This document shows, in pieces, positions 6,570 to 15,845 of a stretch of DNA of 37,272 nucleotides. Source of the DNA: Desulfobulbaceae bacterium UBA2775 (GTDB lineage Bacteria; Desulfobacterota; Desulfobulbia; Desulfobulbales; Desulfocapsaceae); contig DEIL01000143.1 in assembly GCA_002352445.1 (NCBI GenBank), positions 6,895 to 44,166 on the forward strand, written 5' to 3'. A program made the translations under genes and the position numbers. Under the pieces are notes generated by a model. That model saw only the letters and a program-made list of their open reading frames with translations, was not told the origin of the DNA and searched no databases. Numbering within the stretch: position 1 is the first letter of the stretch; the number at the start of each line of letters is the position of its first letter.

Positions 6570-8840
6570 ATGACCAGGTTACGTCTATATATAAGTATTG
6601 TGGCAACGCTATGTGCCTTTATCCTTGTTACAGGTTCCCTGGCGGCGGAGAAGAAGCTGCCTCGTCCTCTTCCTGGAACAATGACGGAAGCGAAGGGTAA
6701 TGGGAAACGGTTTATCACAATAGATTTTGATAATGTAGATATCCGTCTATTTATAAAATATATCAGTGAGCTCACAGGTAAAAATTTTGTCGTTGACAAG
6801 ACTGTTCAGGGCAATGTGACCATTGTTTCACCAACAAAAATATCTGAAGAGGAAGCATATAAAGTTTTTGAATCGGTCCTTGAGGTCCATGGCTTTACAA
6901 CTGTAAGATCGGGGTCGGTAATAAAAATTCTTCCCGCTGCCCGGGCGCGGTCTCAAAATGTTCAGATGCTGCAGATTGGGGAGTCGGATGATCCGGAGGA
7001 CAGGGTTGTAACTCAACTTGTACCTCTTCAATACAGCTCACCTGATGATCTGAAAAAGGTTCTTACACCTCTTGTCTCGAAAAGTTCTGTGGTTATAGCG
7101 CATACACCTTCGGGGATGCTGATTATAACTGAGACACTTTCCAACATCCAGAAACTACTGGGAATAATTGAGGTTCTTGATGTTGAGTCAAGAGTGGATG
7201 AGGTTGCTGTTGTGCCGTTGAAAAATGCTTCGGCATCCTCCCTGGCAAAAATTTTAAGTACAATTTTCCAAAAAAGTTTTATTCCGCAGAAAGGTGTAAA
7301 GGCAGGAGCGAAAAGTCGTGTTAAAGTCGTTCCGTATGAGAGAGTTAATGCCCTGGTAGTGCTGGCCGGTTCAGGTGAAATTGCCCGGGTGAAAAGTCTG
7401 ATTTCCCTGCTCGATACGGAAGTTGAACGGGGAGAGGGGAATATTCATGTTTTCTACCTGCAGAATGCAACAGCAGCAGAACTTGCTAAAGTACTGAACG
7501 CCCTGCCCGTCAAACAGAAGGATGATAAAAATAAGGGAAAGGCTCCCGCTATCTCAAAAGATGTTAAGATTATGGCGGATGAGGAGACAAATGCTCTGAT
7601 TATTACCGCAACCCGGGATGAGTATGCTGTTCTGGAAAATGTAATCAGGAAACTCGATATTCCACGGAGGATGGTGTACCTGGAAGCGCTCATCATGGAA
7701 GTGGATACGGATGAGACTTTTGAGGTTGGTGTACAGTGGGCCGGCGGCGGCACTTTTGCTGATGGAACAGGAGCGGTGGCTTCAAGATTTGGAACTAATT
7801 CAATTGGGGATGTTATCGGCGGGGATCTCGGCGATGGCCTTACAGGTCTGTTGGGCGGGCTATCGGATGGATTCTCCCTGGGAGTTCTGAAACAAGGGAT
7901 AAATATAGGGGGGGTTGTATTTCCCAATATTGCCGCGGTACTCAATGCATATGAAACTGACTCAGCTATTAATATCATCTCAACACCTCAGATTTTGACT
8001 ACGGATAATAAAAAAGCTGAGATTAGTGTTGGTGAAAATGTACCCTATATTACCAGTCAAAATACAAATGCAAGTGACCAGGATTATACTACATATGAAT
8101 ACAAGGATGTTTCGACTAAACTTGCGATAACGCCCCATATTAATCAGGCAAATACCCTGCGTCTGGAAATTGCAACTGAGGTAGTGAAGCTGAAGTCCGG
8201 CACTCCGGATGATCAGTTCCGCCCGACAACTTTTAAGAGAACTGCGGATACAACCGTTATTGTAAGTGACGGTGATACGGTTGTTATAGGTGGCATTATT
8301 GGTCAGGATGCTACGGAGGGAGAAGGAAAAATCCCTTTCCTTGGGGATATTCCACTGCTCGGCTGGTTATTTAAAACCCATACCAACGCAAGCACCAAGA
8401 CCAATATGTTTATCTTTGTTACTGCCCATATCATCAAAAATCCGGCTGATCTTGCTGTTGTGACTCTGGAGAAAGAAGACAATATGGGCAAGGTACTGCC
8501 GGCTGTACAAAGAGAGCTTCATAAAGAAGTTAATCCGGAGCACTCAACGAAGCTGACAATCATCGGGTATGAGAAATTGACGGCGGGATATACCCAGGAG
8601 GCAAAAAACTATTTCCTTGAAGCCCTGGATATTAATCCTGAGAACCCCTTTGCCTTGATGAATATGGGTGTTGTCTCTGAGAAGGAAGGCGATGTGGAAA
8701 AAGCTCTGGAGATGTATCAAGCGGTGATTAATGTCGGCACAACTGAAGTTGCGGCTGAATCAAATAATACGGAGAGAAACGGAGCTCTTCTAGTAGAGAT
8801 TGCTAAGGATAATATCGATAGAATAAAGGGGAATAAGTAG
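6570..8840 (+). CDS. gspD: Type II secretion secretin GspD with C-terminal TPR-like extension
   Basis: GspD forms the outer-membrane channel of the T2SS. A signal peptide (1-25) precedes an N0 domain (about 46-115, beginning FITIDFDNVDIRLFIKYIS). Three N1-N3-type repeats come next, each with the family pattern of hydrophobic strands (VTQLVPLQY, DEVAVVPLKN, IHVFYLQNA). The secretin core runs from about residue 360 to 640 and contains the hallmark IPFLGDIPLLGWLF at about 588-601. After the core, residues about 650-740 look like tetratricopeptide helices (YTQEAKNYFLEALDINPENP, MNMGVVSEKEGDVEKALEMY) instead of the usual pilotin-binding S-domain. The protein has 756 aa, long for GspD because of this extension. 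gspE follows. Confidence 0.93.
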   Translation: MTRLRLYISIVATLCAFILVTGSLAAEKKLPRPLPGTMTEAKGNGKRFITIDFDNVDIRLFIKYISELTGKNFVVDKTVQGNVTIVSPTKISEEEAYKVFESVLEVHGFTTVRSGSVIKILPAARARSQNVQMLQIGESDDPEDRVVTQLVPLQYSSPDDLKKVLTPLVSKSSVVIAHTPSGMLIITETLSNIQKLLGIIEVLDVESRVDEVAVVPLKNASASSLAKILSTIFQKSFIPQKGVKAGAKSRVKVVPYERVNALVVLAGSGEIARVKSLISLLDTEVERGEGNIHVFYLQNATAAELAKVLNALPVKQKDDKNKGKAPAISKDVKIMADEETNALIITATRDEYAVLENVIRKLDIPRRMVYLEALIMEVDTDETFEVGVQWAGGGTFADGTGAVASRFGTNSIGDVIGGDLGDGLTGLLGGLSDGFSLGVLKQGINIGGVVFPNIAAVLNAYETDSAINIISTPQILTTDNKKAEISVGENVPYITSQNTNASDQDYTTYEYKDVSTKLAITPHINQANTLRLEIATEVVKLKSGTPDDQFRPTTFKRTADTTVIVSDGDTVVIGGIIGQDATEGEGKIPFLGDIPLLGWLFKTHTNASTKTNMFIFVTAHIIKNPADLAVVTLEKEDNMGKVLPAVQRELHKEVNPEHSTKLTIIGYEKLTAGYTQEAKNYFLEALDINPENPFALMNMGVVSEKEGDVEKALEMYQAVINVGTTEVAAESNNTERNGALLVEIAKDNIDRIKGNK

Positions 8841-8904
8841 TGGCCCACACTGGATAAATACTAACTCTCTGATATTGTGAAGATAACTGCAGGTATTCAG
8901 CGAT

Positions 8905-10611
8905 GTGCCGCTGATTAATATGGAAAAAATTGGCGAAATATTGATTAATGACTGTGGTCTTTCTGTCGATGCTCTTGAGAAGGCGCTTGAGAAGCAGGCA
9001 GAGAGCGGTGGTCGTTTGGGAGAAATCCTCATCAAAAATGGTGATGTGGATGAGATTGATCTTCTGCGTGCCCTTGGTAAGCATTTTGATATGGAGGTTT
9101 TTAAGAGCTTACCAGCTGATATCCAGACCGATTTTGCCGAAAAAGTACCTATCAGTTTTCTCAAAAACAATAAGATGGTGCCTATAGATGCAGGGGAAGA
9201 GCACTATGTTGCAATGAATGACCCTTTCCTTTTTCAACCCCTTGACGATTTGCACAGACTCCTGGAGAGGCAGGGTCGGGAACGTAGATCTGTTCTAGTG
9301 CCGGCCCAGCCAATTCTCAACGCCATCAACTATAGTTATGATATGACCCAGTCCTCGGCGGACGTGGTTATGCAGGATATAGATGATGAAGATCCGGAGA
9401 GATTGTATTCCGAGATGGAAGAGATTGATGATCTTCTGGATGATACCAGTGATTCTCCTGTTATTCGCCTGGTAAACCTGATGTTCTCTCAAGCTGTCAG
9501 GGATGATGCGTCGGATATACATATTGAACCGTACCAGAACAGCCTGAAGATAAGACAGAGACTGGATGGCATTCTTTACGATATGATCAGCCCTCCAAAA
9601 CATGTGCAGGCAGCTCTTATCTCCAGGGTAAAGATCATGGCCAAACTTAATATCGATCAGAAGAGACTGCCTCAGGATGGTCGAATTGAGTTAAAAGTTG
9701 CAGATAAGGAGATTGACGTTCGGGTTTCAACTCTTCCCACGGCATTTGGCGAGCGGGTGGTTCTCCGGCTGCTGAAAAAATCATCAGTGCTTATCCCTTT
9801 GACTGATCTAGGGATGCCGGCTGACCGTTTTGTGCCGTTTGAGAAGGAGATTAAGGCAGCCAACGGCATTGTTCTGGTTACAGGGCCGACAGGTTCGGGA
9901 AAGACGACAACCCTCTACGCTGCTCTTTCCTCAATTAACAATACCGATATTAATATAATCACGATTGAAGATCCCATTGAATACCGGATAAGCGGTATAG
10001 GTCAGGTACAGATCAATCCCAGGATTGATCTCACCTTTGCCTCCGGGCTCAGGTCAATTGTACGACAGGATCCCGATGTTATTCTGGTGGGTGAAATTCG
10101 GGATACCGAAACTGCGGAGATTGCCATACAATCAGCCCTGACAGGTCACCTTGTGTTTTCAACTTTGCACACCAATGATTCCGCAAGTGCTGTAACCCGT
10201 CTGCGGGATATGGGGATCGAGCCTTTTCTGATAGCCTCGTCGATTAATGCGATTTTGGCACAAAGGCTGGTACGAATGATCTGTTCCGACTGCAGTGAAG
10301 AGTATACAGCTGATGTAGAGGAACTCAAACGTATTGGCCTGACAGAAGAGGAGAGCCGCGGTCAGAAAGTACATCGTGGCAAGGGGTGTGTCAGCTGTCA
10401 TCAGACAGGATATAAGGGGAGGTGCGGAATATTTGAGCTGCTTCTGATGAGTCAGGAGATGAAGTCCCTTGTTCTGCATACCTCTGATGCTAATCAGATA
10501 AAAAAACATGCCGTAGAGAATGGTATGATTACCCTGCGCCGGGATGGTGCGATGAAGGTTCTTCAGGGTATAACCACCATCGAAGAGGTGGTTCGGGTTT
10601 CCCAGGAATAG
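8905..10611 (+). CDS. gspE: Type II secretion ATPase GspE
   Basis: GspE is the cytoplasmic hexameric ATPase that powers pseudopilus assembly. An N-terminal GspE-N/MshEN-type domain (about 5-150, LGEILIKNGDVDEIDLLRAL) would bind GspL. The ATPase core has Walker A GPTGSGKTT at 327-335, an Asp box (TIEDPIEY), Walker B (DPDVILVGEIRD) and a His box (TGHLVFSTLHTND). The C-terminal zinc-binding element with two Cys pairs is intact (CSDC near 458 and CVSC near 494). GTG 8905 has AGGT about ten bases upstream; ATG 8920 is an alternative start. At 568 aa it is normal size. It ends the operon and converges on cysK; no gspF follows here. Confidence 0.94.
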   Translation: MPLINMEKIGEILINDCGLSVDALEKALEKQAESGGRLGEILIKNGDVDEIDLLRALGKHFDMEVFKSLPADIQTDFAEKVPISFLKNNKMVPIDAGEEHYVAMNDPFLFQPLDDLHRLLERQGRERRSVLVPAQPILNAINYSYDMTQSSADVVMQDIDDEDPERLYSEMEEIDDLLDDTSDSPVIRLVNLMFSQAVRDDASDIHIEPYQNSLKIRQRLDGILYDMISPPKHVQAALISRVKIMAKLNIDQKRLPQDGRIELKVADKEIDVRVSTLPTAFGERVVLRLLKKSSVLIPLTDLGMPADRFVPFEKEIKAANGIVLVTGPTGSGKTTTLYAALSSINNTDINIITIEDPIEYRISGIGQVQINPRIDLTFASGLRSIVRQDPDVILVGEIRDTETAEIAIQSALTGHLVFSTLHTNDSASAVTRLRDMGIEPFLIASSINAILAQRLVRMICSDCSEEYTADVEELKRIGLTEEESRGQKVHRGKGCVSCHQTGYKGRCGIFELLLMSQEMKSLVLHTSDANQIKKHAVENGMITLRRDGAMKVLQGITTIEEVVRVSQE

Positions 10612-10636
10612 CTTCAGAGCACATACTCGCGGGGCA

Positions 10637-10658
10637 GGGACAACTAATTAGTGTGTCA
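10637..10658. terminator. Possible bidirectional terminator between gspE and cysK
   Basis: The 60-base gap between the converging genes gspE and cysK contains the palindrome ACTAATTAGT (10643-10652), flanked by GACA and TGTC that can extend the stem. There is no strong T tract, so this is a weak call based mainly on position. Confidence 0.3.
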
Positions 10659-10671
10659 TAAAATCTGTCTG

Positions 10672-11589
10672 CTATTCATCCACAAGTGGCGTACTTAAGT
10701 ACCTTTCTCCAGTATCAGGTAAAATAACCACGATGGTTTTAGCCGCATTCTCAGGTCTCTTTGCCACCTGCCTGGCAGCCCAGGCTGCGGCACCGCTTGA
10801 AATCCCGCAGAGCACCCCTTCACTGGTTGCAAGTTCCCTTGCAGTGGCAAAGGCATCATCGTTGCTTACAGTAATCACTTCATCAATGATGTCTGTGTTG
10901 AGAATAGCTGGTATAAAACCGGCACCGATACCCTGAATCTTGTGCGGTCCCGGTTTCCCTCCTGACAGGATCGGAGAATCTTCCGGCTCCACAGCAATGA
11001 TTTTCATACCTGGGTTTCTGGCTTTCAGCACTTCCGATACGCCTGTTATGGTACCGCCGGTGCCGACGCCGGCAACAAAGAAATCGATCTTACCGTCAGT
11101 GTCTCTCCAGATTTCCTCTGCTGTAGTTTTCCTGTGAACTTCAGGGTTTGCCGGGTTTTGAAATTGATTCGGCATAAAACTGTTGGGAGTTTCTGCCAGG
11201 AGTTTCTCGGCTGCAGCGATCGTACCTTTAATCCCGTCAGCGGCTGGAGTAAGCACAAGTTCTGCTCCGAGATGTTTGAGCAGTTGCCTGCGCTCTACAC
11301 TCATGCTCTCCGGCATGGTGAGAATTAATTTGAGGTTTCTGGCAGCACAGACAAATGCCAGTCCAAGACCTGTATTTCCACTGGTCGGTTCAATAATAGT
11401 GGTGTTCTCATTAATAAGACCTTCGTTTTCTGCAGTTTCAATCATGGAAACTGCGATACGGCATTTGACGCTGCCCATCGGGTTTCTCGATTCCTGCTTT
11501 CCCAGAATGAGAGCGCCGGTTCCGTCTGAAAAATTGTCAAGAGATAGAAGAGGGGTGTTGCCAAAGCTTGCTATTAGACTTGTTGCCAT
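10672..11589 (-). CDS. cysK: Cysteine synthase (O-acetylserine sulfhydrylase)
   Basis: This PLP enzyme converts O-acetylserine and sulfide to cysteine in the cytoplasm. The PLP lysine is Lys42 in NPMGSVKCR, matching the SVKCR form of the CysK type. TSGNTG (69-74) would bind the substrate carboxylate, and GVGTGGTITG (about 174-183) would hold the PLP phosphate. At 305 aa the length is normal. It is the last gene of the metY-metX-metW-cysE-cysK operon, 39 bases after cysE, so the two steps of cysteine synthesis are made together. AGAGG lies upstream of the ATG. CysM is the main alternative, but the lysine motif favours CysK. Confidence 0.93.
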   Translation of the reverse strand: MATSLIASFGNTPLLSLDNFSDGTGALILGKQESRNPMGSVKCRIAVSMIETAENEGLINENTTIIEPTSGNTGLGLAFVCAARNLKLILTMPESMSVERRQLLKHLGAELVLTPAADGIKGTIAAAEKLLAETPNSFMPNQFQNPANPEVHRKTTAEEIWRDTDGKIDFFVAGVGTGGTITGVSEVLKARNPGMKIIAVEPEDSPILSGGKPGPHKIQGIGAGFIPAILNTDIIDEVITVSNDDAFATARELATSEGVLCGISSGAAAWAARQVAKRPENAAKTIVVILPDTGERYLSTPLVDE

Positions 11590-11628
11590 AGGAGTAACCT
11601 CTATTTTTTTAAGTTTGCATGTTTGATG

Positions 11629-12606
11629 TCATTGAGAATTGGAATAGATCAGTTCAGGACGTTTCAGCAGTACTTTTGTGCCGGTGGCCACACTCTCTGT
11701 GATCCATATATTACCACCAATAATCGATCCTTCACCAATGATCGTTTTTCCACCAAGAATCGTGGTATTGGAATAGACAATAACGTTATCTTCAATGGTG
11801 GGGTGACGCTTCTTGTTCTGCATTTTCTCGCCCGCATCCCGGGGTAGAGACAGTGCGCCCAGGGTGACTCCCTGATAGATGCGAACATTTTTGCCGATGA
11901 CCGTGGTTTCGCCAATGACAACCCCTGTACCATGATCGATGAAAAAACCGGGCCCGATAGTTGCACCGGGGTGGATGTCAATACCTGTCAAACTGTGGGC
12001 ATATTCCGTCATGATCCGGGGAATGACCGGAATGTTGAGCAAATACAGTTCATGGGCCAGCCGGAAGGTAAAGGTTGCCAGAAGACCGGGGTAGCAGAAA
12101 ATCACCTCATCAGGACTTGAGGTAGCCGGGTCGCCATCCAGAGTGGCTCGAATGTCTGTTGCCATGGTTGCCGCAATTTGCGGCAGAGATTCAATAAACG
12201 CCAGGGCTTTACGATGGCTCTGTTCATCACAATTGGTACAGACCAGTTCGTTCCTCCTACAGTCATGGCGGATGGCCATGGTAATCTGTTCGGCAGCTTT
12301 GTCATATAGATCAGTAGTCTGTTTGCCGATATAATATTCGAGATTGGCAGCGTGGAGTTTTGTCCTGGTGAAATACCCGGGAAAAAGAATGCGTCGTGCC
12401 TGGAGTACAATTGCCACAATTTTTTCCTGGGAAGGAATTGATACAGGGCTTATATGATTAAAGCATTCTTTGGTGCTCCATGAGGTCAGCAGTTCTTTTA
12501 CCACTTCAGGGACTTTATCGTGTCGACTGGCATTGGAGGTAAGAACGTGATCACAGAGGGGAGGAGAAAAGATTGTGTCTGAAATGGGTTTTATTTTTTG
12601 AGACAT
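11629..12606 (-). CDS. cysE: Serine O-acetyltransferase
   Basis: The enzyme acetylates serine with acetyl-CoA to give O-acetylserine, the substrate of the adjacent cysK. An alpha-helical N-terminal half (to about 195) precedes a left-handed beta-helix of hexapeptide repeats (about 205-305). The catalytic pair fits Asp210 (in GIDIHPGA) and His225 (in FIDHGTGVVIGET). The 325-aa length and long N-terminus match the EpsC-type branch rather than the 273-aa E. coli CysE. Cysteines 116, 123 and 126 (HDCRRNELVCTNCDE) sit in a compact group in the N-terminal domain. The C-terminus ends Ser-Asn-Ser-Gln and lacks the terminal Ile that usually docks into CysK, so a classical cysteine synthase complex may not form. 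Confidence 0.92.
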   Translation of the reverse strand: MSQKIKPISDTIFSPPLCDHVLTSNASRHDKVPEVVKELLTSWSTKECFNHISPVSIPSQEKIVAIVLQARRILFPGYFTRTKLHAANLEYYIGKQTTDLYDKAAEQITMAIRHDCRRNELVCTNCDEQSHRKALAFIESLPQIAATMATDIRATLDGDPATSSPDEVIFCYPGLLATFTFRLAHELYLLNIPVIPRIMTEYAHSLTGIDIHPGATIGPGFFIDHGTGVVIGETTVIGKNVRIYQGVTLGALSLPRDAGEKMQNKKRHPTIEDNVIVYSNTTILGGKTIIGEGSIIGGNIWITESVATGTKVLLKRPELIYSNSQ

Positions 12607-12636
12607 GGTTTTGTATTTATGCTGAGAAGGTTTTGT

Positions 12637-13263
12637 TTATATATATTTTTCTATGATATAAATGCCGTATGTTGCCCTGAGGTTTGCCAAAAAATGGACA
12701 ACATGCCCTTCATTGCTTGCAGGGTTGGTGTTGATGGCTATCTCTTTTACAATGGTATATCCCACATCACGGGAGAATTTTCTGAAATCTTTTAGAGTGA
12801 TAACACGGATGTTAGGGGAATCGTACCAGGAATAGGGGAGCTGATCGTTTTTTGGGGCACCCCCCGCTAACAGGAGTTGCAGCCTGATAGTGTAATGACT
12901 GAAGTTTGGAAAACTGACAATAACTTTTCTGCCGATTCTGGAGAGAGATTTCAGTAACTGTGCTGGTTCATATACCTGCTGCAGAGTCTGGCTGAGGATT
13001 ACATAGTCGAAGCTGCAGGTCGGATAGTCCTCCACTTCTTCACTTAAGTCTCCCTGCAGCACGCTTAGTCCTCTGGCGATACAGTGAGCAGCTTTTTCCT
13101 TGTCCTGCTCAATTCCGGTACACTGTACACCTTTATGTGTCTCAAGCCAGGCGAGCAGGTCACCATTGCCGCATCCAAGATCAAGTACCCTGCTCTCCGG
13201 TTCGATTGTGGAACCGATAATCTGCAGGTCAAAGCGAATTTTCTCTGAATCAGACAGTACCAT
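12637..13263 (-). CDS. metW: Methionine biosynthesis protein MetW
   Basis: MetW is a class I SAM-dependent methyltransferase-fold protein that accompanies MetX and is needed for its activity in some Proteobacteria. The SAM motif VLDLGCGNGDLL is at the start of the fold, followed by GIEQD and FDYVILSQTLQQV. FPNFSHYTIRLQLLLAGGAPK is characteristic of MetW. The frame is open to an ATG at 13338, but the chosen ATG at 13263 removes 25 atypical residues, gives 208 aa and leaves a 14-base overlap with the end of metX. The overlap and order metX-metW match the usual pairing. Confidence 0.9.
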   Translation of the reverse strand: MVLSDSEKIRFDLQIIGSTIEPESRVLDLGCGNGDLLAWLETHKGVQCTGIEQDKEKAAHCIARGLSVLQGDLSEEVEDYPTCSFDYVILSQTLQQVYEPAQLLKSLSRIGRKVIVSFPNFSHYTIRLQLLLAGGAPKNDQLPYSWYDSPNIRVITLKDFRKFSRDVGYTIVKEIAINTNPASNEGHVVHFLANLRATYGIYIIEKYI

Positions 13264-14407
13264 TGAGGAACCCCCCAATAAGCTTGCTGAGCCGGTCATC
13301 GGGAATGAGAAAGGCGTCATGTCCGCAGTCAGCTTCAATTTCGCAGAAACTTACATCCTGGCCGGTACGTTTTAAGGTTCTTACCAGCTCTTTTGCCTGA
13401 TATGTCGGGTAAAGCCAGTCGGAAGTATAGGAAACGATAAGATATTTTATTTTATCCTGCCGGGTGTTGTTTGCCGGGCCTGATTTATTCATACTCTCTA
13501 CAACATCAAAGTAGTCTGCAGCCTTGGTAATATAGAGCAGGGAATTGGCATCAAAGCGGTTTACAAATTTAATTCCCTGGTGACGGAGGTAGCTTTCAAC
13601 CTGGAAATCGGCGTCAAAACCGAAAGAGAAGGTCTCCTTGTCCTGCAGCCGTCTGCCAAATTTTCGCCGCATCGCCTCATCGGAGAGGTATGTAACATGA
13701 CCGACCATTCGGGCAACGGCAAGGCCCATATCCGGCCGGGATCCTCCATAGTAGTTGCCGTTGTTCCAGTTTGGATCAGCCATGATGGACTGCCTGGCAA
13801 TCTCATTAAAGGCTATCGCCAGGGCCGAATGGCGCATTGTGGTCGCTATAGGGATTGCACACCGAACCATTTCCGGGAACCGAACACACCACTGGAGAAC
13901 CTGCATACCGCCTATGGAGCCGCCCACCACAGCATGGAGTCTCTCGATACCAAGAGAATCGAGAAGTGCTTTTTGGGCGTTCACCATATCACCGATGGTC
14001 ACCATGGGAAAATCGAGTCCATACGGGTTGTCGGTTTCCGGGTTAGGTGAACCTGGCCCTGTTGAGCCCATACAACTGCCAATAATATTGGCACAGATGA
14101 CAAAGTATTTATCTGTATCGATACCTTTCCCGGGGCCGACCATAGAATCCCACCACCCGGGCTTTTCGTCTTCGATATCGTCCCGGTAGTAGCCGGCGAC
14201 ATGGGAATCGCCTGAAAATGCATGGGCTACGAGTATGGCATTGCCTTTATCTTCGGCAAGAGTTCCGCAGGTTTCATAGGCAATGGTAACCGGCCCGAAT
14301 TCGGCTCCACACTCAAGTCGAAGCGTCTCTGGATGGTGGGCAAAAGTATAGTATTGCTTTTCGACTATACCAACTGAAGAATGACTGTGGCTTGTTTCCC
14401 GGTTCAT
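13250..14407 (-). CDS. metX: Homoserine O-acyltransferase MetX
   Basis: MetX activates homoserine by O-acylation, supplying the substrate for the neighbouring metY. It is an alpha/beta-hydrolase of 385 aa with a catalytic triad of Ser164 (VGGSIGGMQ), Asp330 (TSDWLYP) and His363 (CGHDAF). Other family segments are HAFSGDSHVAG, WWDSMVGPGK and GSCMGSTGPGSPNP. MetX proteins linked to MetW include both acetyl- and succinyltransferases, so the acyl donor cannot be fixed from these motifs; the adjacent O-acetylhomoserine-type sulfhydrylase favours acetyl. It starts 13 bases after metY with an AAGG ribosome site and overlaps metW. Confidence 0.93.
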   Translation of the reverse strand: MNRETSHSHSSVGIVEKQYYTFAHHPETLRLECGAEFGPVTIAYETCGTLAEDKGNAILVAHAFSGDSHVAGYYRDDIEDEKPGWWDSMVGPGKGIDTDKYFVICANIIGSCMGSTGPGSPNPETDNPYGLDFPMVTIGDMVNAQKALLDSLGIERLHAVVGGSIGGMQVLQWCVRFPEMVRCAIPIATTMRHSALAIAFNEIARQSIMADPNWNNGNYYGGSRPDMGLAVARMVGHVTYLSDEAMRRKFGRRLQDKETFSFGFDADFQVESYLRHQGIKFVNRFDANSLLYITKAADYFDVVESMNKSGPANNTRQDKIKYLIVSYTSDWLYPTYQAKELVRTLKRTGQDVSFCEIEADCGHDAFLIPDDRLSKLIGGFLNGTV

Positions 14408-14420
14408 TAGCCTTGGTGTA

Positions 14421-15698
14421 CTACTGTGAATTTTTTATTGCCTGGTCGATATCTGCGGTTATGTCGTCAATATGTTCAATTCCAATAGAAAGTCTGACCA
14501 TGCCCTCATCAATTCCACCCTCCTGTAGCTGTTCGGCAGATAACTGCGAGTGGGTGGTGGAGGCAGGGTGGATGGCAAGAGATTTAGCGTCACCCACATT
14601 TGCAAGGTGAGATACGAGATCCAGAGAGTCGATAAATTTTCTTCCAGCTTCAAGGCCTCCTTTTATGGCGAAAGCAATCATTCCGCCAAAACAGTTTCCC
14701 AGATATTTAGTTGCGTTTTCATGACCGGGAGATCCGGGGAGACCTGGATAGTGTACCCAGTCTACTCTGGGGTGTTTGTCGAGAAAACTGGCGACTGCAG
14801 CACCATTTTCACAGTGCCGCGCCATTCTCAGACTCAATGTCTCGATGCCCTGCAGGATTGCCCAGCAGTTGTCCGGAGAGATGCAGGCACCGAGATTTCT
14901 GAGGGGTACAAGCCGCATGCGAAGAGCAAAGGCAACAGGGTTCAGGTCACCAAGATCATGGGCATAGCGAAGGCCGTGATATGATTCATCAGGTTCATTG
15001 TAGAGGGTAAATTTAGTGTCGGTCCAGTCAAATTTACCACTATCAATCACTATTCCACCGATGGAGGTGCCGTGTCCACCAATCCACTTGGTCAAGGAAT
15101 GGATGACAATGTCAGCTCCATATTCAATTGGGCGTAGTATACAGGGTGGAGTAAAGGTGGAATCGACGATAAGGGGAAGGTTATGGGTCTGGGCTATCTT
15201 TGCCAATCCTTCCAGATCGGTCATATTGAGGGCAGGATTACCGAGGGTCTCACAGTAAAGAGCCCTGGTTTTTTCATTAATTGCTGCCTCAAAATTTCCG
15301 AGATCCGATGGATCAACCATGCGTACCTTTATACCAAACTGGGGTAAAATTGTGTCGAATTGGGAAAATGTGCCGCCATAGAGGTTGTTTGCCGATACAA
15401 CTTCATCACCCTGTCTGCAGATATTTATGATGGAGTAAAAGATTGCTGAAGTTCCGGATGAGAGGGCAAGGGCTGCTGCGCCGCCTTCAAGTTGTGCCAT
15501 CCTCTGCTCCAGGATATCCTGGGTTGGATTGCCGATTCTGGTGTAGATGTTACCGAGTTCTTTTAAGGCAAAAAGATTCGCCGCATGTTCTGTGTTTTTA
15601 AACATGTAGCCACTTGTCCGGTATATTGGAACTGCTCTTGAGAGAGTGTCCTGATCGATGGACTGGCCTGCGTGCAGTGCTTTTGTATCAAATTTCAT
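14421..15698 (-). CDS. metY: O-acetylhomoserine sulfhydrylase
   Basis: This PLP enzyme of the Cys/Met metabolism family joins O-acylhomoserine and sulfide to give homocysteine directly. The PLP lysine is Lys204 in HSLTKWIGGHGTSIGG. Other motifs are SSGTSAIFY (about 80-88, PLP phosphate), YTRIGNPTQ (52-60) and the C-terminal SIGIEHIDDI. At 425 aa, with the long insertion around 215-250 (KFDWTDTKFTLYNEPD), it matches MetY rather than the shorter cystathionine gamma-synthases. It is the first gene of the sulfur operon, with GAGAGG before its ATG. Dispersed repeat copy A fills most of the leader; no SAM riboswitch was recognised there. Confidence 0.93.
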   Translation of the reverse strand: MKFDTKALHAGQSIDQDTLSRAVPIYRTSGYMFKNTEHAANLFALKELGNIYTRIGNPTQDILEQRMAQLEGGAAALALSSGTSAIFYSIINICRQGDEVVSANNLYGGTFSQFDTILPQFGIKVRMVDPSDLGNFEAAINEKTRALYCETLGNPALNMTDLEGLAKIAQTHNLPLIVDSTFTPPCILRPIEYGADIVIHSLTKWIGGHGTSIGGIVIDSGKFDWTDTKFTLYNEPDESYHGLRYAHDLGDLNPVAFALRMRLVPLRNLGACISPDNCWAILQGIETLSLRMARHCENGAAVASFLDKHPRVDWVHYPGLPGSPGHENATKYLGNCFGGMIAFAIKGGLEAGRKFIDSLDLVSHLANVGDAKSLAIHPASTTHSQLSAEQLQEGGIDEGMVRLSIGIEHIDDITADIDQAIKNSQ

Positions 15699-15730
15699 AA
15701 CTTAATTCCTCTCGGTAACTTCAATTATAC

Positions 15731-15845
15731 TTTTAGTACCTTACTCCTTAAACCCTGTCATAAAAAACAAGAAACTGAGGAGTGTATTTTGGAATTATGT
15801 AGTCACATATATTTCCAAGGTATTTATTCCGTTTATCGGGGTTAA
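15731..15845 (+). repeat. Dispersed intergenic repeat, copy A
   Basis: This segment lies between the TPR gene stop and metY. It shares two exact blocks with copy B (reverse complement): 35 bases from 15737 and 28 bases from 15772. Both copies end in a small hairpin, here CCG-TTTAT-CGG (15829-15839). A lacks a segment of about 17 bases that B carries between the two blocks. The hairpin ends a few bases from the TPR stop codon. Confidence 0.9.

Noticed and set aside
5963..6799. 278-aa open frame on the - strand opposite gspC and gspD
   Set aside because: It is antisense to two well-supported genes and has no recognisable motifs.
7454..7978. 174-aa - strand frame opposite gspD
   Set aside because: Low-complexity Pro/Ser/Thr sequence produced by reading the secretin gene backwards.
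13580..14189. Two + strand frames (156 and 144 aa) opposite metX
   Set aside because: Both are antisense shadows of a gene with a complete catalytic triad.
15699..15845. SAM-type riboswitch in the metY leader
   Set aside because: Sulfur operons often have one, but the sequence here is dispersed repeat copy A and no SAM-riboswitch core was recognised.
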